A stretch of DNA of 64,000 nucleotides from Phymatolithon calcareum (lineage: Eukaryota > Rhodophyta > Florideophyceae > Hapalidiales), in NCBI GenBank assembly GCA_977006965.1, contig OZ345385.1:992001-1056000 (forward strand). The letters are read 5' to 3'. Under the pieces are notes generated by a model. It saw nothing but the letters and a program-made list of their open reading frames with translations, searched no databases and had not been told where the DNA came from. The translations under genes were made by a program, and so were the position numbers. Positions 21,703 through 32,286 of this stretch are shown piece after piece. The first letter of the stretch is position 1. Each line of letters starts with the position of its first letter.

Positions 21703-22050
21703 TACTTCTGCGAAAATGGCGCGGTTTTCGACTGCCAAAGCAAATCGCAAAGTTGAGACATGCACAACCAAGGGATTCCCTTTTTTCTTTTTGCTGTCCC
21801 CTGGTCATAGCCTGGCTCGATCTTCTTCTAGTGACAAAAAAGGAGAGGCCGTTTAAAATTTCCGTTTCGGCGCAACCATTGCAGTAAAGTAATATTTCTG
21901 TAAAAAGGGCGCGGTATTCGACTGGCAAAGCAAATCGCAAAGCTGGGTGTGCGCAACCAAGGGATTCCCTTTTTTCTTTTTACTATCCCCTGGTCATAGC
22001 CTGGATCGTTCTTCTCCTGATCAAAAACAGGAGAGGCAGTTTAAAATTTT
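21703..22050 (+). repeat. Tandem direct repeat, period 190 bp
   Basis: Copy 1 runs about 21703-21861 and copy 2 about 21893-22050, with most bases matching. Shared blocks include CAAAGCAAATCGCAAAG, GGGATTCCCTTTTTTCTTTT, CCCCTGGTCATAGCCTGG and the end GTTTAAAATTT. No ORF explains it. It may be two copies of a retroelement end. Confidence 0.85.
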
Positions 22051-22071
22051 CCTGGAAGATATGATAACAGT

Positions 22072-22695
22072 ATGAAGGCTACGTGTCCGATTCCGCAATG
22101 CATCCTAGGAATTCGCAGTCCAATACAGTGGTTTCTTCTACAACATTCCATTGTGCAGGAGCCTCTCTGCAATGCATTTCAAGGAAAGGCCGACTCCTCG
22201 CTTGACTACGACCCCATGTACAAGGCCTGTGCAGGTGGAACCAAAGAGACAGTAGATCATCTCATTCTTCGTTGCAGTGAACGTGCTTTATCAAGAGTCC
22301 AGACTATTGGTAAAGTGGGCGCTAAAACCGTAAAGGAGATATGTTTGTTTGTTTGTTTATTGCAGGTTATTCGAATTACACAAAGTGTACATTATTCAAC
22401 ATCTAGGGGTCCTCTAAATGTTCCTGATATGGATCCATTCCCGGTACTCGCGTATCTGCTTCGCGCTAGTACTGCTGCACACCACTCCACGGCGACATCC
22501 GTGTGCCCTTTGCGGAACATTAATTCAATTCTTGCTTGTGACAGGACTCGAACCGGCGACCTCAACATTCCTGCCTGTATCATACCGAAATATGCGCACA
22601 GGTGCGCGGAGGCAGTTTTACCACTATACCACAGGTGGATAAAGGAGATATGTAACGAGAAACCGCTTGAAGTTCTCAAATTCATGAACAATTAG
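22072..22695 (+). mobile_element. LINE 3' coding remnant (family C), interrupted by a SINE
   Basis: The plus strand reads DYDPMYKACAGGTKETVDHL followed by ILRCSERA. This is a decayed version of the Cys/His knuckle (C-x2-C ... H-x4-C) found at the C-terminus of some non-LTR retrotransposon polyproteins; the intact knuckle is in the copy at 46530. Coding sequence stops at KTVKEI, is split by the SINE, and resumes as KEICNEKPLEVLKFMNN. The first Cys of the knuckle is Tyr here. Confidence 0.65.
22345..22639 (-). mobile_element. tRNA-derived SINE with 14-bp target duplication
   Basis: Flanked by TAAAGGAGATATGT at 22331-22344 and again at 22640-22653. Read on the minus strand, it begins TCCACCTGTGGTATAGTGGT (A-box-like), carries a perfect B box GGTTCGAGTCC (plus 22544-22554), and ends in an AAAC-rich simple tail. 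These are the features of an RNA polymerase III-transcribed SINE moved by a LINE. It is inserted into a LINE remnant. Confidence 0.88.
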
Positions 22696-22850
22696 GGGTT
22701 GTTTGACATCCCCAGACGTTAACTTTAACTAACGTTTTCTACAGTAAAGAAAGAAAGGACCATCGAGAGGTCCTCTATCCAAAGACGCGAACGGGTCGAC
22801 ATCAAGATTGCCTATGGCTTGTCCGACTAGGCCCAGGAATGCATTGAGGA

Positions 22851-23471
22851 TTACTCTTCTTCCGTGTCACCCGCCACCGCCGGCACGTCCGTGTCCGTTG
22901 ACCCGGAAAATTTGAGGGCGTGGCGGAGGCGTTCGGCTTCGGACTTGTGACGAGGACCAGTCATCTTCTCGGAACTAGTGCCGCGGAACTTGGATTTCTT
23001 CTCCAGCGCCGGTCCCGACGACGCCGAGGCTTTGCTCTCAAACAATTCACGTCGCTTGACATCTACCGCTTTACTCGCTTGCTGCAGCATCCACGCTCGC
23101 TGTGACGATTCTTCGTCTTTGCTCCCGACCAATTCACATAGAGTGTCATCTATTGTTTTCAAAATTTTCTGCAGCTCCTCCGGACTATTTTCTGAGCGCT
23201 CCTGAAATTCCCCTCGACGTTCCTTAAACTCCTTGAGCTGCCTTCCATGCACCAGCGTTGCTTCGCCCGTCGCCAGGTCCACCGAAATCATGATCGAATC
23301 GGCGTCGACATCGGGAAGGGTGTTTACAGACGCCTCCTGAAATGCTCCTCGGCATTCCTTCAACTCCTTGAGCTGCCTTTCACGCATCATCGTTACTTTG
23401 TCCGTGGCCAGATCTACTGCATACACGATCGGATCGGCGTCGTCATCTAGAATGCTTTTTACAGACGCCAT
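22851..23471 (-). CDS. Hypothetical 206-aa protein with an internal duplication
   Basis: An uninterrupted ATG-to-TAA frame. The first 90 residues contain two similar units: one has VDLATDKVTMMRERQLKELK and the other VDLATGEATLVHGRQLKEFK. Each ends in a charged stretch (ECRGAFQEAS, ERRGEFQERS). The rest is highly charged, probably helical or coiled coil (EELQKILKTIDDTLCELVG), and ends in an acidic tail. It is not recognised. There is no signal peptide, membrane segment or zinc motif. It sits between LINE debris on both sides, so it could be a retrotransposon ORF1-like protein or a lineage-specific gene. Being intact in a region of decay argues that it is young or under selection. Confidence 0.5.
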   Translation of the reverse strand: MASVKSILDDDADPIVYAVDLATDKVTMMRERQLKELKECRGAFQEASVNTLPDVDADSIMISVDLATGEATLVHGRQLKEFKERRGEFQERSENSPEELQKILKTIDDTLCELVGSKDEESSQRAWMLQQASKAVDVKRRELFESKASASSGPALEKKSKFRGTSSEKMTGPRHKSEAERLRHALKFSGSTDTDVPAVAGDTEEE

Positions 23472-23764
23472 GTTGCTCTCCTGAACGTGCCGATGTTTTC
23501 TGTGAAGAAAAATGTCCTCACATGTGGTGGCTTAGCTACTATTTGTACTGTTCATCCTAGAGTTTGTCTTTCGTGTCATACATATGTCTCTAACTTAGTG
23601 AACCGAAAGACCTCGACAGTTTCGGTTCATAGCTTGCTATGTACTGCTGCTGTTGTTTGTTGTATTGTTGGCCCGGTGCAGACCTGGGCGGTACGGTATT
23701 GTGCCGATCCTACACGGTCATACAATCGGAGTACTGTATCGAAAGCAGCAGTGAAAATCCAAAC

Positions 23765-23874
23765 AGAGAAGATTGGCATTTTCCCTGCGTAAGGATGAAA
23801 GTAGTAACTGAAACGTATCTCCCTTACAGTCTCAAGAGTGTTACTGAGAGCGTTTAATAAATATTACTAAAAAA
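23765..23874 (+). mobile_element. LINE family A, 110-bp truncated insertion
   Basis: Carries the family A 3' end (CTCCCTTACAGTCTC, GAGTGTTACTGAGAGCGTTT) and an A-rich tail. It is flanked by a 15-bp duplication, AGTGAAAATCCAAAC, at 23750-23764 and 23875-23889. Confidence 0.9.
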
Positions 23875-23951
23875 AGTGAAAATCCAAACGAAATCGCAAC
23901 GATACTATGCGGAAAGTGGGCAGGACGACACTGGAGACGACTAATGAAGCT

Positions 23952-24021
23952 TTTTTTGAATTATAAATTTATTAAACGCCCTCATTAAAACTCATGAGAC
24001 TGCAAGGGAGATGCGTTTCAG
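23952..24021 (-). mobile_element. LINE family A, 70-bp truncated insertion
   Basis: The same 3' end in the opposite orientation, with a T run at its left end. It is flanked by TAATGAAGCT at 23942-23951 and 24022-24031. Confidence 0.88.
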
Positions 24022-24270
24022 TAATGAAGCTGTGTCAAATAGAAGCTGCGATCAAAGTTAAGACAAAGACTGAAGAAACAGAAGATACTGCAGCAGAGCT
24101 CGAACTCGAAACACTGGACTCTATTCGAAAATCGAACACGGTAGATGACATTCAAGATAAATCCGACCTTCGCCGAGTCTGGTAGCAGCAAGAAGAACTT
24201 CGTGGGCGAAAAAAATCTCGTTTTCCAAGAACGGTCAACCGCACCAAGCAGTGAGGATGAAATAAAGCAG

Positions 24271-24326
24271 ACACAGAATTCTTTGCGCACGATCATCGTG
24301 ATCATCGTGCGCAAAGAATTCTGTGT
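24271..24326. repeat. Perfect hairpin, 23-bp arms
   Basis: Arms 24271-24293 and 24304-24326 are exact inverse copies (ACACAGAATTCTTTGCGCAC and three more bases) with a 10-nt spacer. Confidence 0.9.
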
Positions 24327-25468
24327 GCTGACCATGATGGTTCGTAGGCCATTTCCCGAGAAACCCGCCAGAACTGATTGAATGAAGATATGGGCAGTCA
24401 GGGGCAGTTGGAATACTCAACAGAATCTGTAAGAAAGCTACACATGATGTATGGACCCCTGCAGAAGAGAATGAAGTCTCCCGAGCCATTGACGTGATAA
24501 TATGCAATTCTGATTAAGGCAATTGGAAAAAAATAATCGACTCTAGAAGATTAAATGCTTAGAAAGGTGCCACCTTCTCAATAAATCCACTTCCAGAAGG
24601 GGGGTTTTGCAGCTAGGTTGCTTGGGGGCTTTTAAATAAAGTTAACAAATATCCCCACAAGAATAAAGTGATCAGCTACTGTAGACAGTAGCAGCTGAAA
24701 TGCAACTTTCTTACAGTTTCAAGAGTGTTACTGAGAGCTTTAAGAACCTAATTCCCCGTCTTTGAGACCCTGAGGCTCCCATTTCATTGGAAGGCTATCA
24801 TAGGGGAAGAAAGATATTTATTTATTTGTGAGACATGACAACGATCAGGAAATGATGTTTTACGAGACGTATCATACAGTAAATCCTTCGGGTCAAAGTA
24901 TCGTAATATAATTTCCTCATATTAAGACTGTTTTCGTAACGTGGTGTGATCGTGACTTTGCTACTTTCAGCGAAAGATTTTGCCAGTAAGATGATGTGCT
25001 ATGGTTACTTTCTCAACGTTGCTTTCAAGAATCCGATATTCCTAAAACTATACTTCCTTCCATAAGCAAAATTATGCTTCATTCTCTTGCAATTAGCATT
25101 AATGTTCGACCTCAAATTTACTGTAAATATCAATTTTGAGAGTGTCTTATGCACACATTTTCCAGTATCCAAGCCTGATATTTCAGCAGTAGTATCATCT
25201 GAGACTTTCAATCACTGTGCAAATTTTGAGTTGTTTCGCTCTTATTTTGACTTTTGCAGATCTTCTTGAAGAGAAACGAAAAAATTTGGCGACATTCTTC
25301 ACTTTACGTTAACAGAAATTTCTGCTAGTCGTTTTTTAGAAATCTAATAAAACGTAGGGGCCATTATCTAATCATAGTGCATCCAGGTCCACAATTTAAG
25401 GCAGCTAGCCTATCACTAGCCTGTATTTCATTTTCTCATAAAATTAAAAGCACAAATCAAAGATGGGG

Positions 25469-25492
25469 GTGTAGGTCCTTAAGGACCTACAC
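25469..25492. repeat. 24-bp perfect palindrome
   Basis: Half-site GTGTAGGTCCTT followed by its exact inverse. Confidence 0.9.
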
Positions 25493-27013
25493 AAGTGATT
25501 GCTATTTAACAAATTATTTTTGCGGACTTGGCAGTATGTCATTGGATGATGCAAGAAAAAAACCAATAATTCAGCATGTCTATGGAAGCTAATACTGTAC
25601 TGCTCGACACAACGAAAACCAAAATTTTGCATCCGCCACAGTCCTGACCAGCACATGCTGTGTGCCTGCCCTTTGCGACTCGCTATACCGCATAAAATAA
25701 CCTCTTCGCCTCCGCAGCTGCCAAGATAGTTCGTACTTCAAAATAAAAGCAACTCTGAACTGGTCGGGGCCTGAAGTAATTTCTCACGTCCTCGGGCAGG
25801 CATATCTACGGCCCGTTCCGCAGCTGCTGGCGGTCCTTTAGCTGGCGGTCCTTCTCTTTGCGCCTTACATCATTGGAACGTCGATCACAGTTGGAACGAC
25901 CCTTCCGCCCCTCCCACAGCGCCTTTTTTCGCTTCTTACGATCAGTGATTTGCACATACATTTTAATGCCAATAATAAGGAAAAAATTAATCGTGAATCA
26001 ATTCGTAAAAAATGGTCCAGTCCTACCCCGCAATACTCGATTTTCAAGCATTGTACAGTATTGACGTTGTGCTGCATGGCACTTGTGCTTATGTAAGGAT
26101 AATATACAGTATTACAACCGCGTATCATAGTGTGCACCCTCGCGTTGCACTTCCCGCAGACGCGAAGCGCCTTTCTCCGGACACGACCACGCACCCGTCC
26201 GCGTCGCAACAGATGTAACAGAATCGCCCGTGTGTGTTCGTGTATGTATGTGCGCGCACCATTTGTCAGTGCACGAGCTCTCACACTAGCGCGTGTCTCT
26301 TGCACCTGACAGGTTGCTCAGCGCTGAATGCTCTGCACAGCATCCCTTCCGTGCCGTTCAGAACGACACTCTGCACTCCATCGTGCTTACCATCGCATCT
26401 GTTTTCCACCGTAACCCAAGCGCGCCTTCAGCCACTCAACCCACAAACGATACGACGCCATTCCGCGTGCGGTCCCCATCAACCAAACCCGAAGCTCAGT
26501 CGCCACTTCGCGGGACGTGCAACACTGCAATCCGTTGGAGTTGAAGTTGAAGTGACGGCACGGACGTCGTGCGCTCGCTCGCCGTCCGACGGTCCCGCGT
26601 CGGCTCGAGATGTCCTGTGAAATGCCTTGGCAGATCTGCCCTTTCTCCTTCCTTCCCTGTCTGCCATGTATAGCTCTTCATCGGCAAATTGCCAATGCGC
26701 GGCACGCGTTCCAAATCGCCTGGAAACTGAAACCGCGTCGTTCTTCCGCGTACGCCAAGTGCTCAAATCCTCGCATTCGCGATCTCGTCCTGCATGCCGG
26801 TGCCGTCCAGCGACCGGCTTATCGCAGCATGCTCCAGCGAGTCCACCATTGCCGACTCAGTTACCCCTCTGCCCTGTCGCCGTACGTTGCCCTTTCTGAA
26901 AAAACAACCAAAATAAGCAAATGTCATCATTTAGTTCGCTCGTCCTACACTACCTTCCACTGCATCCGTCCCTCACTCCAATCCCTCCTCCACTCGATCT
27001 CCTCCTTTTCCAC

Positions 27014-30000
27014 CTACTCCTGCGTGGGGAAGAGTTCATCCGGTGCGACAAGCTGCTTACAAACCGGGCAAGTCCGATTATTAGTCATTTCTTCGCCTCC
27101 CAGCCACGGCAGTACACACGGGTCATGAAAGTACGGTAGTGTTCACAAGGCAGTTCCCTAATCTCCTCTCCATATCTCAACCCCTCCTGACAAGTGACAC
27201 ACAACCGTCTCCCCGAATCCCTTCTCCGAAATCCATCCATCCGGTCCGTCCACGCTACTCCTCGGACTTTTCACATCATATGTGGAAAGCGGTGCAAATT
27301 GCGACAACCTCAATCCCGTCGAGTCCAGCAGCATGCTTGCACTTCCGTCATGTCCCTTATCCCTTGCCTTCCGCATTCGGTATCGCAATGCCCGTTTTAA
27401 ATCCCATTCTCAGCAGCGTCTTCACCACACCCGTGTACCCGTTTACCGCCGCGATGAATAACGCCGTTTCCTGCTTGTCGTTCCGCGCATTCACGTTCGC
27501 GCCTCTTCTCGCCAGTAGCGCCACGGTGTCCGCATGCTGCCCCATCGCCGCCTCATGCAGCGGTGTATCGCCCTGCTTGTCTGCAACATTGATATCCGCG
27601 CCTGCGCCAAGCATGACGCGTATGAGTTCGTATTCCTCCGTGCGCCAAGGTAGCTCATGACGGTATTACCATTATCATTCTTCGCATTAACATCAGCGCC
27701 ACCCCGAATGAGCACCCACATATGCGTCAGCTTGTCATCCATATCATTCCTTGCGTTGCACGCTTTTATAAGCGGTGTGAATCCCGCCTGGCATCTCAAA
27801 TCCGGGTCACATCCCGCCATCAGCATCCGTCTCACATATCGCGTGCGTCCAAAGTCGCCGTGCAGATGAATCGGACGCGTTCCGTCTCTATCTTTAACGT
27901 CCATAAGTGCGCCCCCCTCGCACAATAATCGCACAGTTTCCTCCTCATCCGGGTGATTCGCCACACCGGAAATGTGCAACGCCGCCATACCAGCCTCTGC
28001 CTGATGTCCCAAGTCCGCTCCTGCATCAATGAGCACCTTCAGTACGCGCGTGCTATGACGAAGTGCTGCGTACATAAGCGGCGTCATTTTCCTTTCGTCC
28101 TGAGCGTTAAGGTTAGCACCGAATTTGATAAGAAGTTGTGCACAGTCTGTAAAATTCTCCAATGCCACCAAATGCAACGGTGTATTTTCTTTGGTAGATG
28201 TCGACGCATCCGCTCCTTTCTTCAGTAGTAATTCAACACAGTTTGCTTCTCCGAGATAAGTCACGAAATGCAACTCGGCCTTCCCTTCGTCGCCGGTTAG
28301 ATTCACATTTGCCCTTGCCTCCACCAGTCGCGACATGCGTTCGAGCCGATCTTCCGGTAAAACCTCATCCGCGCGTGCCATCAATATGAGCGCCGACAGT
28401 CCGAATTCGTAAACTTTTGTTACAATCAGATCCAGCGTCCAGCAATGCCTGTGTTGCACGAAGACACACTTCCGCCGCCGCCATGTGCAGCGCAGTATTG
28501 CCCTGATCGCCGATAGTCACATCCATATCGACTTTCTCCTTTAGCAGCGGGTTCCTCGCGATAAATTCCGCAAAATCAGCAAGTTCATCCATCCCCTTCG
28601 TCGCAATGAACCCAAGCGGCACAGATCCATCATAATTCGCAATACTAGGATCTCCACCAACATCCAACAACTTCTTAAAAACACTCGTATGTCCATGCGC
28701 AAGCGCCGCATAAACCGCCGTACTTCCATCCGCCGCCTGCGCGTTAACATTCGCTCCAGCATCCACCAGCAACTCGATAATCTCCTCCCCCATTCTTCGC
28801 CTCTGCCCCATAATGCAATATCGAACCTCCATCATCATCCTCATCCAACACCCGAGCGTCCTTCTCAATCAAAATTTGCACACAAGCCTTCGCCGAGAGC
28901 ATCAACAGGGTAGTTCTATCCGTATCCGATCGAATCTGGACGTTTGCGCCTACCTTAATGAGCAATTCAATAGCCGTCGGATCATTGTCTTCTGCGGCGA
29001 TATGAAGCGCGGTCAACCCATTGTTCATCCGATCGTCAATAGATTGAACGCAAGGGGCCGATTCGAGGAGAAAACGCAGCACTTTGTGCTGCTACCGCTT
29101 CACGGCAAGATGGAGTAGGGTGGCACCGTAGAATATTTTTCTTGACATGCTCAGAGCTTTCAGAACTGCTGATAGTACAAACATTCCAAGTTGATTTCGA
29201 TCATCTTCGTCCATAGCTCCATTTTCGCCCGCCACATGCGATACACGCACAATGTCACCAACACGAACGATATGCGTCTCGCCTTCCGCGCCGTGCGATC
29301 CAAAGTGGGCTTCGCCTTCTTCTTCGGGATCGCGCGCGGCGGCAGATGAAGCTGGTCCTGTTTTGGAATCCTCTCCCGCTTTACGGGACGGCTTCGACTC
29401 GCTAGGTTCTGCAGTGTCCTGACGGACCTTATCCGCTTCTGCCAACGCAGGCCCAAGCGCACCGTCCAGAGCGGCCATGAGACCTTCCGTAAACCGAGCA
29501 TCTTCCTCATCTGCTTTCGCGTTGACCTTTCGACTCGGATACTCTTTAGCGCTATGTTCATCCATGAGATCCGGGACATCATCGTCTTCATCCTCACTAT
29601 CTCCAATATCATTCTCATCTTCATCCTCATCATCTGTAAAATCAAGTTCCGCATGCGGTCCATCGGTCGTAATGGCATCGCCATCATCCTCTCCTCCAAG
29701 ATTCTCCAAGTCGAAATCGTCCAATTCCGAAGTGAGAGTTCGATAGAAATCACGACTCTGATTCGGATCGCCCCTATCCCCAGAAAACAATCCCAATATA
29801 GATACGCCGCGCTCCTCCCCCTCATCATCATCCATCAAATCCATCTGCATAGAATCACCAGGCTCTTCATCACCAACCGGTTCAGACCCTGCATTATCAT
29901 CTTCATCTCCCCACTGCATGGCCAACGGATTCTGTTACTTCTCATACTTCTCCCTGCCGGTATACAACTCCATCGCCTCCTTCCTCGTCAGTTCCCCCGT

Positions 30001-30490
30001 TCCTCCATCCAACGCCAGCAAATTGCGCACAGCCGGTAAATTCCCACAAATAACCGCAACATGCACCCGACGCATCCCATTCCGATCCCACTGCCCGACA
30101 TCCACGCCACGTTCAATCAGCCTGAAACGCGTTCATATGGTACAGCGCGACCGCAAAACTCAATAAATTCGCCCCAACCCCGGGAATCTTCTCCCATTCA
30201 TCAATACTCTTATCCGAGTAAGTCTCCATCACATTCGCCCCCGCCTTCGCAAGCTTTCGAACACCATCGCCCCAGTCAGCCTGCACGGCGTGCGCGAGCG
30301 CGGGAAATCTGCGCCAGTCGCGAATGCTCAGCCGTCGCTCCTTTTCCGGGTGGGAAGCAAGGGCCGCGATGATGATATCCAGAGCGGCGGCGCCAGAGAG
30401 ACCGCATGCAACGGCGGAATGCAGCGGAACAAGACCGTGCAGGGAGCGTTCAGCGGTGAGGACGAAACCGAGACGGAGCACGAGCTGAGC
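27014..30490 (-). pseudogene. Ankyrin-repeat protein with C-terminal RING-H2 finger, disrupted
   Basis: The minus strand encodes a long ankyrin array (units such as NGLTALHIAAEDNDPTAIEL, GNTALHMAAAE, TPLHLVALENFTDCAQLLIK and GDTPLHEAAMGQHADTVALL). A strongly acidic Asp/Glu-rich segment lies in the N-terminal third (about 29550-29900). At the end stands a RING-H2: CVTCQEG, EEIRELPCEH, then in another frame FHDPCVLPWL and NRTCPVCKQL, ending near 27014. Ankyrin-RING proteins are typically E3 ubiquitin ligases. Lesions include frameshifts near 30125, 28840 (a G run), 28430 and 27640, TAA near 29938, TAG near 29092 (at a likely CAG) and about 5 extra bases inside the RING. Family and order are clear; function is lost unless most lesions are artefacts. 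The start codon is uncertain. Confidence 0.85.
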
Positions 30491-30960
30491 GCCCCTTCAT
30501 GTGTTCACGGCGATCAGGGCAAGAAGAATTTGATAAATGGATTTCAAATGGAACTAGACCATAAAAAACCAGCTTGCATATTATCATAGATATGGCCCAA
30601 GTTCATTTGGCAATATGCCTTCTGGGGCCTGGAACAGCCATTTTTCCAGCATTTGCAGATTCCAACTTTCTCGTTCCACTCATCCTACAGTAGAATAGCG
30701 GTCATCGGACCCACCGTGGACCATTACTATAGTACAGTGCAGTGGTCCCTGTGAGCAATGTCGCGGTGTTGAATTGCCTCTTCGGCGCGCGGTGATTTTA
30801 TGTAAGTGCTGTGTGCCTCTAATTACAGAGTAAGCCAGCAACTATTATCTCCCACTGGTAGACTCGCGTAAGGTTACCCTACGTTCCTACACTCTAATAT
30901 CGTATGATACCCTGCCCGACTTCCGCTCGATCCGCATCCATCCTCTCATCTCAAAGGTCT
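30491..30960. other. Gap, nothing recognised
   Basis: No coding frame with recognisable content. Short TACAGTA-like heptamers occur near 30729 and 30969. Confidence 0.4.
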
Positions 30961-31838
30961 ATCATAGAGTACAGTAGGCCAGTGCAACGTTAGCCCGTCG
31001 ATCGCATCCTCCAGCTTCGTTTGTTCCTCACGTGTCCAGGTCTTCTTGAATGAATGAATGAATGCTTTATTCCCCTAACAGGCTAGCAAGACATGGTTAT
31101 ATTATTACCTCTACTTAGATTACGACAGGGCGCTTATCCTGCTACTGTAGCTAATTGAACACACGCTTCTTCTCTGCCTGCCGCTCGTCATCAGGCGATT
31201 CCACGCGAAGCAACTGCGGTGGTTCCACGTGACGCGAGTCCACGTGGACGACAAGAATGTTGGACTCTTTTTTTTTACAGCTCCCCATCTGCTCTTCTTC
31301 AGTAATGCACTGTAATTAGTTTGGACCCCTTGTGCAATGCGGAAAACCCACTCCTGAAACGCCCCGTGGCGCGAACTTAGGAGAAAAAAACCCGCCTCGG
31401 AGGCAGTTTACCCACTGTACCACAGGTGATAGGTCTTCTTGAGGAGAATATCTTTCATCGTCCTCATCCGCTCTATTCCTTGTGCCCCGTAATTTTCCAC
31501 CACCTTAACCGGGTCTCCCGGGAATCTCCTGCTAAACGACAGCGCCGCCACTCTCTGGTGTGCCTTAGTCCTGAGCGACAGTACTCTACTCTCCGTGCAG
31601 TTCTCCTCTACCGGGATCCGTCTCTGTCTGTTTCTTTTTCGATTCCTCCGCGACCCATTCTTGTGCGAGCGAGCTTTTCCAGAGGATCGTCTTCGCCAGG
31701 CACAAGTTGCATATCTTCTAGGGTTTCTAGGTCTTGTATCGCCGCTGCAATCTCTTCCGGTTGCCCTGCTTCGCGTTCCTCCTCCATCCTGTCCCTTAGT
31801 CTCTGACGAAGCTTGATGTATTGTATTTTACGTCGCAC
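30960..31838 (-). pseudogene. SANT/Myb-like coding fragment split by a SINE
   Basis: The minus strand encodes a charged helical stretch (RQRLRDRMEEEREAGQPEEI, TLEDMQLVPGEDDPLEKLAR) at 31608-31838. After a frameshift near 31615, it encodes RRFPGDPVKVVENYGAQGIE and RMRTMKDILLKKT up to the right edge of the SINE at 31430. On the other side of the SINE the frame resumes with KKTWTREEQTKLEDAIDGLT and then LHW. W-T-x-E-E-x-x-x-L is the first helix of a SANT/Myb domain; multi-Myb factors such as SNAPC4 have similar spacing, but that assignment is a guess. The frame then meets TGA. Inferred: a former DNA-binding protein gene, interrupted by retrotransposition. Confidence 0.55.
31050..31430 (-). mobile_element. 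tRNA-derived SINE with 12-bp target duplication
   Basis: Flanked by AGGTCTTCTTGA at 31038-31049 and 31431-31442. On the minus strand it starts CACCTGTGGTACAGTGGG (tRNA-like head, same as the 22.3-kb SINE) with a worn B box (AGTTCGCGCC). It ends CTAGCCTGTTAGGGGAATAA followed by about four ATTC units. Length is 381 bp. Shorter relatives lie at 10.2 and 18.4 kb. Confidence 0.85.
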
Positions 31839-31859
31839 TTCGGTGGGTACCAGACCGAG

Positions 31860-32060
31860 ATGGCATCATGATCATGTACAGTACTGTACGGTACAGTATG
31901 GTACAGTACAACACAGTAGTTTTGTTTATTCAAATCGATCCTGTTTTATCAGACAGTACTGAAGTTGCTTTTCGGCTTGACCTTGTGGTTCCGGCGGGCG
32001 TCTCTATCCAAACAAATGCTACTGCAGTACTGTATATACAGGCCCAGTCTATACGAAAAC
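31860..32060. repeat. Cluster of TACTGTA/TACAGTA heptamers
   Basis: Several overlapping GTACAGTA/TACTGTAC units lie at 31875-31920, and another near 32025. Together they form a near-palindromic, low-complexity patch. Confidence 0.7.
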
Positions 32061-32286
32061 AAATATGTTCATGTTCATATTCGCTTATCATATAAATTCG
32101 TATCATAGCCAACATTTGCTAGAACCATCTATACGAAAACATGCAGCATGTTCACGAAATTTGTCCGCTCAGGAAGGCAATCGACAAAAAATCGGCGCGC
32201 TTTTTTTCGTGAGACTACTAGTATCTCAATGTTTCTTGTACTACCAGCAACAACTGACAACATCGCGCTCCATTTTCCTGCTAGCC

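Larger units (their letters stand above)
24032..27013. other. Gap with repeats, nothing coding recognised
   Basis: 24032-24185 is the end of an ORF interrupted by the two LINE insertions. The stretch also holds a hairpin (24271-24326), a worn family A LINE end (24693-24745), a 24-bp perfect palindrome (25469-25492) and long AT-rich sequence to 26000. From about 26140 the composition becomes GC-richer, with frames on both strands but no family I can name. Confidence 0.4.

Noticed and set aside
22540-22639. Possible tRNA gene (A-box-like and perfect B box)
   Set aside because: The surrounding sequence does not fold as a complete tRNA, is bounded by a target duplication and ends in a simple tail, so it is the head of a SINE.
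29554-30039. 161-codon Ile-rich plus-strand frame
   Set aside because: It is the antisense of the Asp/Glu-rich segment of the ankyrin gene; Asp/Glu codons read backwards give Ile, Ser and Phe.
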